Of a stretch of 8,204 nucleotides of DNA, positions 1 to 5,134 are shown in pieces. Position 1 is the first letter of the stretch. Every line of letters begins with the position of its first letter. The DNA comes from an uncultured Lachnospiraceae bacterium. GTDB lineage: Bacteria; Bacillota; Clostridia; Lachnospirales; Lachnospiraceae. Position numbers and translations under genes: made by a program. The stretch is from the NCBI GenBank assembly GCA_949346185.1, contig CASGVX010000088.1, forward strand, positions 1 to 8,204, written 5' to 3'. The notes beneath the pieces were generated by a model. The model saw nothing but the letters and a program-made list of their open reading frames with translations, was not told the origin of the DNA and did no database searches.

Positions 1-973
1 TTCCATTGACCTGCACCACATTGCCAGCCACGTTGATTTCCCGAATCCCCACCCGGTCCGCGATGGTCTCCCCCTGAGATTGCAGCACCATGGTATACAG
101 ATAGGGCCGCTCCGGATTCCACAGAATGGGGGCATTGATTACCAAACTGCAGGCGAAGGAATAATCTCCATCATTCTCCAAGGGGCGAAGTTCTCCCGAA
201 GCCACCTCATTGCCGGAAGCATCGAAAATCCTAATCTCCGTGGGAATGGATTCGTTCCAGTAACTCCCCCGCACCGTCACCTTCCCGCAATCTTCCTCGA
301 TGGCCGTGGTGGTGAAATAATCAAAGAGGAACTGCTCCGGCCTTTTTAGCAGATACACATCCCGGAAAATGCCGCTCATGCGGAATTTATCCTGATCCTC
401 CATGTAAGTCCCATCACACCATTTCAGCACCAGCACCGCCAGCCTGTTCTCCCCTTCCTGAATAACCTCTGTCACATCAAACTCGCTGGCGGCATGGGAC
501 ACCTGGCTATAACCCACATATGTTCCATTCAGCCATACATAGAAGCAGGAGTCCACTCCCTCGAAGGTCAGGTATGCCCTGGGCGCATCCGCCGCCCGCT
601 CATACCGGAAATCATAGACGTAAGCCCCGCAGGGATTTTCCTGAGGCACGTAAGGCGGATCAATGGGAATGGGATACCTGACATTGGTATACTGATGGCT
701 GCCATACCCTGCCATCTGCCATGCCCCGGGCACCTTGATCCGGTCAAAGCCCTCACAGGAATATCCCGGTTCATAAAATCTTTCCTGCACGTCATAAATA
801 CTTTCAAAATACCGAAAATTCCACATGCCGCAGAGCATCTGCATTCGATCCGAATCCTCCCTGTTTGCCACCAGATTCCCCATATACTCCGATGCAGGAA
901 CATAATATGCCCTGTTTGGCAGAGTGTTTTCATGCAGTACTGTCAAGTCCTCATAATACTTTGGCACAATCAT
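1..973 (-). CDS. Glycoside hydrolase family 2, beta-galactosidase (LacZ) type, N-terminal part
   Basis: Translating the minus strand from ATG at 973 gives 324 codons without a stop, running off the left edge. The family hydrolyses terminal beta-galactosides, usually in the cytoplasm. Residues about 40-215 form the jelly-roll sugar-binding domain: VPGAWQ near 81, a WLNG turn at 147-150, and MEDQDKFRMSGIFRDV at 191-206, close to the equivalent LacZ stretch. An immunoglobulin-like domain follows (about 218-312), with LWNPERPYLY at 284-293. The catalytic TIM barrel with its two glutamates lies outside the window, so substrate and activity cannot be judged; LacZ-type enzymes are about 1000 residues. 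The start is supported by a GAGGTGA ribosome site a few bases upstream. The gene is divergent from an AraC-family regulator, the usual arrangement for an inducible sugar hydrolase. Beta-glucuronidase or another GH2 activity is less likely because of the LacZ-like EDQD...RMSGIFRDV motif. Confidence 0.93.
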   Translation of the reverse strand, partial: MIVPKYYEDLTVLHENTLPNRAYYVPASEYMGNLVANREDSDRMQMLCGMWNFRYFESIYDVQERFYEPGYSCEGFDRIKVPGAWQMAGYGSHQYTNVRYPIPIDPPYVPQENPCGAYVYDFRYERAADAPRAYLTFEGVDSCFYVWLNGTYVGYSQVSHAASEFDVTEVIQEGENRLAVLVLKWCDGTYMEDQDKFRMSGIFRDVYLLKRPEQFLFDYFTTTAIEEDCGKVTVRGSYWNESIPTEIRIFDASGNEVASGELRPLENDGDYSFACSLVINAPILWNPERPYLYTMVLQSQGETIADRVGIREINVAGNVVQVNG

Positions 974-1019
974 ATATTCACCTCATTTCGCATAAAAATT
1001 TGTAACTTTTTGTAAGCAT

Positions 1020-1049
1020 ATTATACCCTGCCATCATAAAAAATGTCCA
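1020..1049 (-). promoter_or_regulatory. Promoter of the GH2 hydrolase gene
   Basis: On the minus strand the -10 box is a perfect TATAAT (1020-1025). An 18-bp spacer away is TGGACA (1044-1049), one mismatch from TTGACA. Transcription would start near 1013, giving a leader of about 40 bases before the ATG at 973. The -35 box is also one arm of an inverted repeat shared with the divergent regulator promoter. Confidence 0.7.
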
Positions 1050-1065
1050 TGAACAGCATTGGACA
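1044..1065. repeat. Inverted repeat TGTCCA-N10-TGGACA between divergent promoters
   Basis: TGTCCA at 1044-1049 is the exact reverse complement of TGGACA at 1060-1065. Each arm coincides with the -35 box of one of the two divergent promoters. The symmetry may simply come from two similar -35 boxes back to back. A regulator bound here would affect both genes, so it is also a candidate operator for the AraC-family protein. Confidence 0.5.
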
Positions 1066-1088
1066 GAATATGCACAAAATGATACAAT
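1060..1088 (+). promoter_or_regulatory. Promoter of the AraC-family regulator gene
   Basis: TGGACA (1060-1065) and TACAAT (1083-1088) are separated by 17 bp, and each differs from consensus at one position. The -10 box overlaps the ATG at 1087, so that ATG cannot be the translation start of a transcript from here. This supports the downstream start at 1168 and a leader of about 70 bases. Confidence 0.65.
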
Positions 1089-1098
1089 GTTACTATTC

Positions 1099-1132
1099 GC
1101 AGCAATTTCTAGAATAGAAACAGAATTGTTGC
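1099..1132 (+). promoter_or_regulatory. Inverted repeat in the leader of the AraC-family gene
   Basis: GCAGCAATT (1099-1107) can pair with AATTGTTGC (1124-1132), nine pairs with one G-U, leaving a 16-base loop. It lies at about +5 to +38 of the predicted transcript, ahead of the ribosome site near 1151-1158. It could be an mRNA stem or a DNA operator for autoregulation. There is no T-run after it, so it is not a typical terminator. Confidence 0.35.
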
Positions 1133-1167
1133 GCTTGCACAACTCCCCCAGAAAGGATGTGACAGCC

Positions 1168-2025
1168 ATGTACGTGAACTCAGGATATCTGAACAACTCC
1201 CTCATAGACTTTATGGATAAGAGCAGGCCTCTCATCGTGGGAAGCTGCGGAACATACCACCTATTTACCCGACCCAAGCTCCCCACCTACCGCCCCAAGG
1301 GGCGGATTGACTACCAGCTTCTATATATCGCAGCAGGGAAGGCGCACTTTTATTTCAAGAAGGACGAGGAGACCATCGTCACCGCCGGCCACATGGTTCT
1401 GTACCGTCCCAAGGAAATGCAGCGATATATCTACTATGCAGAAGACCAGACAGAAGTATACTGGGTGCATTTTACCGGCAGCCATGTGAAGCAGCTGCTA
1501 AAAAAATATCATTTCCCCGCCAAGGACCATGTGCTGTATTCCGGCACCTCCCCCATATATCAGAGGCTGTTTCGCACCATGATCCAGGAACTGCAGCTGC
1601 GCAAGCCGAATTACGAACAACTCCTGACCATGCTGCTGCACCAAATCTTCCTTCTCACCCACCGGCACTCCGGGGAGGAAAAAATCAAAAATAACTATGC
1701 GCAAAATGAAATAGAACGGGCAACCAATTATTTTAATGAACACTATCAGTCAGACATCAGCATAGAAGAATATGCCGCCTCTCGAAACATAAGCATCAGC
1801 TGGTTTATTCGGAATTTCAAACACTATAACGGAATTACTCCCCTGAATTATATCCTCAGCGTACGAATCGCCAATGCCCAAAACCTGCTGGAAACCACAG
1901 ACTATGCCATATCAGAAATATCCTCCATCGTGGGCTATGACAACCCCCTGTATTTTAGCCGGCTCTTCAAGAAGCAGACGGGATTGTCCCCCAGAGAGTA
2001 CCGCAGAGAAAAAGCAGAAGATTGA
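1168..2025 (+). CDS. AraC-family transcriptional regulator with cupin sensor domain
   Basis: A 285-residue DNA-binding regulator of normal AraC-family length. Residues about 25-105 look like the N-terminal cupin effector pocket (YQLLYIAAGKAHFYF at 49-63, then the AGHMVLYRPKEMQRY stretch at 73-87). Residues about 180-281 are the AraC-type DNA-binding domain with two helix-turn-helix units, around 198-219 and 247-270. The second carries the family signature GYDNPLYFSRLFKKQTGLSP at 256-275. I chose ATG 1168 because GAAAGGAT lies about 10 bases upstream and because the in-frame ATG at 1087 sits inside the predicted -10 box. It faces away from the GH2 gene across a shared promoter region, so it probably senses the sugar substrate or a breakdown product and activates that gene, as is common for this family; the effector cannot be read from the sequence. 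The stop codon sits in the loop of its terminator. Confidence 0.93.
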   Translation: MYVNSGYLNNSLIDFMDKSRPLIVGSCGTYHLFTRPKLPTYRPKGRIDYQLLYIAAGKAHFYFKKDEETIVTAGHMVLYRPKEMQRYIYYAEDQTEVYWVHFTGSHVKQLLKKYHFPAKDHVLYSGTSPIYQRLFRTMIQELQLRKPNYEQLLTMLLHQIFLLTHRHSGEEKIKNNYAQNEIERATNYFNEHYQSDISIEEYAASRNISISWFIRNFKHYNGITPLNYILSVRIANAQNLLETTDYAISEISSIVGYDNPLYFSRLFKKQTGLSPREYRREKAED

Positions 2026-2040
2026 AATCTCCTGCTTTTT
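2009..2040. terminator. Symmetric (bidirectional) rho-independent terminator
   Basis: A 14-position stem (2009-2022 with 2027-2040) has one A-C mismatch and a TGAA loop. It begins with an A-run and ends with a T-run, so it can work on both strands. It serves the AraC-family gene on the plus strand, whose TGA stop lies in the loop, and probably the convergent chemoreceptor gene on the minus strand, about 75 bases after that gene's stop. Confidence 0.8.
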
Positions 2041-2115
2041 ACTTATGCTCCATCGCTTCTTTGCTGCTGTCAGCCCTTCATCCCTCCATGGAATCGCCTC
2101 TCGTCTGAGGCACAT

Positions 2116-3813
2116 TTAAAATTCAAACCGCTCCATCATCTGCACCATCGTGGCCACCTGTGCTGACTGCTCCTGGCTGACAGCGGCGGTCTCCTGAGAA
2201 GTGGCGGAATTATTGTCCACAATAGACGCTACCTTGGTAATATTACTGTCAATATGATTCATCTCCTCCACATCCTGCTTCAAGATATTTGCAACATGAT
2301 CCATCTTTTCCGTGGCAGCCTTTGCGCCAGCCATCACCTGATTCATATTTTCCGCTGTCTCATCGGCGATTTCAATTCCCTTATCCACAGCGGATACGGT
2401 GGCCTCAATCAGGTGCGTAGTCTCTCCCGCAGCAGCAGCCGATTCCTCCGCCAGTTTTTTTACCTGTTCTGCCACAACAGCAAATCCCTTTCCGGCCTCT
2501 CCGGCCCTAGCCGCCTCAATAGCCGCATTCAGGGACAGCAGATTTGTCTGCTCGGCAATATCCTCAATGGTTTCTATAATCGTACGAATCTCCGCAGAGC
2601 ATTGGCTAATTTCTCCGATTGCCCTCGTCAATTCCTGCATCTTAGCATTCCCCTGGGAGAGCGTCACGCCAGCTTCCGCCGCTATTTCCACAGTAGACGT
2701 GGCTTCCTTTGCGCTCTTCCCCATGCCTTCTGTCATCACATCCACCATTTTAGCCAAGTCAGTCACTTCCAAAGCCTGCGCAGTACACCCCTCTGCCAAA
2801 TCCACAGAAGCCTGCGCCAGCTGTTCGGAACCGCTGTCAATCTGCTGCGCCGTATCTCGAATGGTGAGAAGCACGGTCTTCGTCTCGTCCTTGATTTTTA
2901 ATAAAGATTCTCTGATTGCCTCAAATTCCCCCACATACTCTTGGGTAACACCAACATTGTAATTTCCCTGTCCCATCTGTTCCAGCACGCTGGATATTTC
3001 TCTGATCATATTGGTGTAATTGCTCTTCATGAAATTAATGGCAGCCACCATTTTTCCTACTTCGCTGTCATCCTCCTTCATATCAGTCGCCTGATGAAAA
3101 TTCCCATGAGCCAGTATGGTCATCTGTTCAGACACCTGGATAATGGGCTGCAGCAATTCCTCCTTTGCAAATTTGATGGTGCGCATAATTTCCACAACAA
3201 TATAGGCAAAAGAAAAGATAAATAGTATTTCACTCACGATCATAACAATATTGACCACGCTCTTCATCCTGCTCTCCCTATCCTGGATGGCGTCAATATT
3301 CTTATCTGTCAGCGCGGTGATTTCGTCAACGGCGGCATTATATGCCTCCCCAAAAACAATGGCAGTTGCCCTGGATGTATTTTTATTCCGGGCATAGTCC
3401 ATCGCCTCCTCTTCCAGAGGCACCAGCCCATTGGATAATTCGGCAATATGCTCCATGCACTTCCATTCCTCGCTTGTGAGGTGATTCCTCTTCAATCCAT
3501 CCCAAGCAATATCACGATTCTTATCCTCCTCCAACTCTTTCATGTAGGCATCATAATGCTCTTGTTTCCCCATGACTGCAAAGGCTCTCACCTCCGAGGT
3601 AAGTTTCTTGGAACCCAGACGATACTGGTTCAGGAGCATGGTATTTTCCAACTGCTCCGCCTCCACCGCTGACAGCAGGAAGTTTGACCCAATGAATGCC
3701 AGCAAAAGCACAATGCCTGTTATCACCACGCTGGCAGTCCTCCTGACGATCTTCCTCAGACGGGCAGCCTGTCCATACTCCCCTGTCTGCTTTTCTGTTA
3801 TGTTTTTTTTCAT
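2116..3813 (-). CDS. Methyl-accepting chemotaxis protein (transmembrane chemoreceptor)
   Basis: A 565-residue chemoreceptor that would sense an extracellular cue and control a CheA kinase through CheW. A short basic N-terminus leads into a first membrane helix (about 27-49). A helical extracellular region of about 135 residues follows (50-185; size and helicity suit a four-helix-bundle sensor), then a second helix (about 186-208). A HAMP domain lies at about 209-262, with a second HAMP-like unit at about 263-315 (EQMGQGNYNV at 278-287). The signalling hairpin fills about 325-565; its conserved tip is at 418-450, with NLLSLNAAIEAARAGEAG at 424-441 and GFAVVAEQV at 443-451. The protein ends ERFEF, so the NWETF-like CheR-docking pentapeptide of some receptors is absent. 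The start at 3813 has GGAG five bases upstream. The gene has its own promoter and converges on the AraC-family gene. No other che or flagellar structural gene is in the window, and the ligand is unknown. Confidence 0.95.
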   Translation of the reverse strand: MKKNITEKQTGEYGQAARLRKIVRRTASVVITGIVLLLAFIGSNFLLSAVEAEQLENTMLLNQYRLGSKKLTSEVRAFAVMGKQEHYDAYMKELEEDKNRDIAWDGLKRNHLTSEEWKCMEHIAELSNGLVPLEEEAMDYARNKNTSRATAIVFGEAYNAAVDEITALTDKNIDAIQDRESRMKSVVNIVMIVSEILFIFSFAYIVVEIMRTIKFAKEELLQPIIQVSEQMTILAHGNFHQATDMKEDDSEVGKMVAAINFMKSNYTNMIREISSVLEQMGQGNYNVGVTQEYVGEFEAIRESLLKIKDETKTVLLTIRDTAQQIDSGSEQLAQASVDLAEGCTAQALEVTDLAKMVDVMTEGMGKSAKEATSTVEIAAEAGVTLSQGNAKMQELTRAIGEISQCSAEIRTIIETIEDIAEQTNLLSLNAAIEAARAGEAGKGFAVVAEQVKKLAEESAAAAGETTHLIEATVSAVDKGIEIADETAENMNQVMAGAKAATEKMDHVANILKQDVEEMNHIDSNITKVASIVDNNSATSQETAAVSQEQSAQVATMVQMMERFEF

Positions 3814-3855
3814 ACATTCTCCATTTCCGCAAAGTGATTTTATTCATCTTCGCTC

Positions 3856-3915
3856 ATTGCATCATTGCGACTATATTATATCTTTATTATACTTTTTACC
3901 ATAGCAATATGCAAT
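3856..3915. repeat. Imperfect inverted repeat framing the chemoreceptor promoter
   Basis: The 13-base arm at 3856-3868 (ATTGCATCATTGC) and the 12-base arm at 3904-3915 (GCAATATGCAAT) are reverse complements apart from one inserted base. The 35-bp interval holds two TATAAT boxes. One arm overlaps the predicted -35 region and the other lies around the transcription start, a layout suited to a repressor operator. A protein partner cannot be named. Confidence 0.45.
3875..3914 (-). promoter_or_regulatory. Promoter region of the chemoreceptor gene
   Basis: On the minus strand two perfect TATAAT boxes lie at 3886-3891 and 3875-3880. The distal one is 17 bp from TTGCAT (3909-3914), a weak -35 box; the proximal one has no convincing -35. 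No sigma-D (TAAA-N15-GCCGATAT) motility promoter was found here, which is notable for a chemotaxis gene. The leader before the ATG would be about 55-65 bases. Confidence 0.5.
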
Positions 3916-3948
3916 AGAATGATGAAATAATTACACGTTCGTTACTAT

Positions 3949-4296
3949 TCACAGCCATTCATCTTCCACTTCCTGATCAACATAATCCAAACAATTCTGG
4001 AACTGAATCTTCAGCGATTGAATGGAACAGCCATTTCCCAGCCCCATATCCGCAAATGTCATCTTCTGAGGTTTTACCGTGTGATAGCCACACAGGAAAG
4101 GAACATGCAATTCTGTCTCCGCATACAGAAAATGAAGGCACGGCTTATCTCCATCTGCCATCGCGCACAATGCCCGCCACAGCTTCTCAGGCAGATAACG
4201 ACTTCTGTGATATTCTTCCGACTCCCCCGCATCAATCAGCGAATACTCATCCCAAAAATACATTATTTCTACAAAAGCACGTCCACCTTCTTCCAT
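3949..4296 (-). CDS. Small acidic protein of unknown function
   Basis: A 115-residue acidic protein that I do not recognise. It has no signal peptide or clear membrane helix, so it is probably cytoplasmic. It contains four cysteines (about 44, 53, 90 and 102), but their spacing does not match a known metal site. Aromatic-rich stretches occur near the start (MYFWDEY at 12-18) and in the middle. It follows the FlxA-like gene on the same strand: its first ATG (4296) lies 28 bp inside that gene, and a second in-frame ATG (4263) lies 5 bases after that gene's stop. Neither has a strong ribosome site at normal distance, which suggests translational coupling. The uninterrupted frame and the operon-like arrangement support a real gene. 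A role with the FlxA-like protein is inference only. Confidence 0.72.
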   Translation of the reverse strand: MEEGGRAFVEIMYFWDEYSLIDAGESEEYHRSRYLPEKLWRALCAMADGDKPCLHFLYAETELHVPFLCGYHTVKPQKMTFADMGLGNGCSIQSLKIQFQNCLDYVDQEVEDEWL

Positions 4297-4964
4297 GTCT
4301 GAGACTGCCGTTCTTCATCCTCATCCGCTGCCACGCCGTCCTGCTCCTTCACTTGTTCTGCCCTCTCCGCCTCTTCTGCCGGCCTCCCAGTCTGTTTCAA
4401 GTCATGAACCGTCTCCGTCATGCGCTTCATTTGGCTGGCCATGGCATTTTCCGCCCTCTCTTCCACTTCCTGCAGCTGCTTTTCCTTTGCCTCCACATTT
4501 CCTCTTCCGGTCTTGATTTCGCCCTTGAGAATCTTGGCCGTAGCTTTCAGCTCATTGGCCGCCCTGCGCCCCGCCTTGGAAATCTCCATGGACGCATCAG
4601 CTGATATAATGGCCTGCATATTGCCGGCAGAAAGGCTGCCGGACGCCCCGTTGTCAACTCCTCTAGATGATTTTTCCACTGGCTCTGCCGACTCGTTTTT
4701 CGCTGCGCCAGATTCCTGCTTCTGCTTGCGCTGCTCAATCTGATGCTTGCGCAGCTCATTATTCAGCTCATTAATCCTTTGCTGCAATTGCTGCTTCTTC
4801 TTCATCTTCTCTTCCATGCTCATGGAATCATTCTGGGACAATTCCTGCATCTGCTGCCGAATATTCTCAATCTCCTTCATAATGCCCTTGCTGTAGGCAT
4901 CCATGCCGCTCCCCCCAGAAACTCCGCTGTCACTGCCTGTTCCATTTACGCTATTCACCTGCAT
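4269..4964 (-). CDS. FlxA-like family coiled-coil protein
   Basis: A 231-residue hydrophilic helical protein. After a Gly/Ser-rich N-terminus (about 5-20), residues 24-85 form a Gln/Lys/Glu-rich coiled coil with the phrase IRQQMQELSQNDSMSMEEKM at 35-54, typical of the FlxA-like family. A low-complexity linker follows (85-112), then a second conserved-looking helical part at about 117-190 (SADASMEISKAG at 121-132, LKGEIKTGRG at 146-155) and an acidic tail. FlxA itself is a flagellar-regulon protein of unknown function in Escherichia coli; members in clostridia are mostly uncharacterised. There is no signal peptide. The start at 4964 is preferred because GGAGGG (4971-4976) lies six bases upstream, whereas an ATG at 4970 would touch that site. 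The 115-aa gene overlaps its 3' end. Direct repeats suited to a LytTR regulator lie about 100 bp upstream. The family call rests on the first coiled coil only. Confidence 0.8.
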   Translation of the reverse strand: MQVNSVNGTGSDSGVSGGSGMDAYSKGIMKEIENIRQQMQELSQNDSMSMEEKMKKKQQLQQRINELNNELRKHQIEQRKQKQESGAAKNESAEPVEKSSRGVDNGASGSLSAGNMQAIISADASMEISKAGRRAANELKATAKILKGEIKTGRGNVEAKEKQLQEVEERAENAMASQMKRMTETVHDLKQTGRPAEEAERAEQVKEQDGVAADEDEERQSQTWKKVDVLL

Positions 4965-4970
4965 ATGCAT

Positions 4971-4976
4971 CCCTCC
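4971..4976 (-). promoter_or_regulatory. Ribosome binding site deciding the FlxA-like start
   Basis: GGAGGG on the minus strand directly abuts the ATG at 4970 but is six bases from the in-frame ATG at 4964. The latter is therefore the likely start. Confidence 0.75.
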
Positions 4977-5004
4977 ATAACTCTACTGTTTTTTTAGATA
5001 ATGG

Positions 5005-5023
5005 TTACATTCTGATAACCTCC
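5005..5023 (-). promoter_or_regulatory. Start-stop element (ribosome site + ATG TAA) in the FlxA-like leader
   Basis: On the minus strand a GGAGG site (5019-5023) is followed after 8 bases by ATG (5008-5010) and immediately by TAA (5005-5007). GGTTA and TAACC on either side can form a 5-bp stem with the ATG in the loop. It could capture ribosomes ahead of the FlxA-like gene about 40 bases downstream. It could also be chance, or the remnant of a lost start codon. Confidence 0.3.
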
Positions 5024-5026
5024 AGT

Positions 5027-5058
5027 ATTCATATCGTCAGAAAGATATTCCACAGCAA
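5027..5058 (-). promoter_or_regulatory. Possible activator-dependent promoter of the FlxA-like operon
   Basis: On the minus strand TTGCTG (5053-5058) and TATGAAT (5027-5033) are separated by 19 bp. The over-long spacer and weak -10 would make a poor promoter without an activator. The -35 box begins six bases after the second direct repeat, a position from which a bound LytTR regulator could contact RNA polymerase. The assignment is tentative. Confidence 0.3.
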
Positions 5059-5064
5059 GGGATT

Positions 5065-5094
5065 TGTTGTGAACGACCCATATTATGTTGTGAA
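5065..5094 (-). repeat. Pair of perfect 9-bp direct repeats, candidate LytTR binding site
   Basis: TTCACAACA occurs twice on the minus strand (5086-5094, then 5065-5073), separated by 12 bp, so the starts are 21 bp apart, about two helical turns. LytTR regulators such as AgrA and ComE bind 9-bp direct repeats with a 12-13 bp spacer. The bases do not match the AgrA consensus, but site sequences vary among family members. The pair lies between the LytTR two-component genes and the FlxA-like gene, facing the latter. Confidence 0.55.
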
Positions 5095-5134
5095 GCAATA
5101 CTATTCCTAGTGGATGGTTCCAGATGCACGATGG

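Noticed and set aside
494..1015. 173-aa plus-strand and 121-aa minus-strand frames over the GH2 gene
   Set aside because: The GH2 reading frame covers this region with recognisable domain motifs, so the others are shadows.
1087..1167. N-terminal extension of the AraC-family protein from ATG 1087
   Set aside because: The ATG lies within the predicted -10 box TACAAT, has no ribosome site, and the extension is not part of the usual family fold. ATG 1168 has a ribosome site.
2096..2111. Small hairpin GCCTC-N6-GAGGC after the chemoreceptor stop
   Set aside because: It has only five pairs and no T-run on either strand. The stronger stem at 2009-2040 is a better terminator.
1912..2115. 67-aa minus-strand frame starting directly after the chemoreceptor stop (TAA ATG)
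   Set aside because: It runs through the terminator at 2009-2040 and antisense to the AraC DNA-binding domain, and has no ribosome site of its own. It is a shadow frame.
2254..2962. Long plus-strand frames (215 and 187 aa) opposite the chemoreceptor
   Set aside because: They lie entirely antisense to the conserved signalling domain, and their low-complexity His/Ser/Leu-rich product is an artefact of the opposite strand.
4994..5032. 12-codon leader peptide frame upstream of the FlxA-like gene
   Set aside because: It has no ribosome site and its ATG overlaps the candidate -10 box. I mention it only with the start-stop element.
4971..5134. Sigma-D motility promoter for the FlxA-like gene
   Set aside because: GACGATAT (5031-5038 on the minus strand) resembles the -10 part, but no TAAA occurs 15 bases upstream of it.
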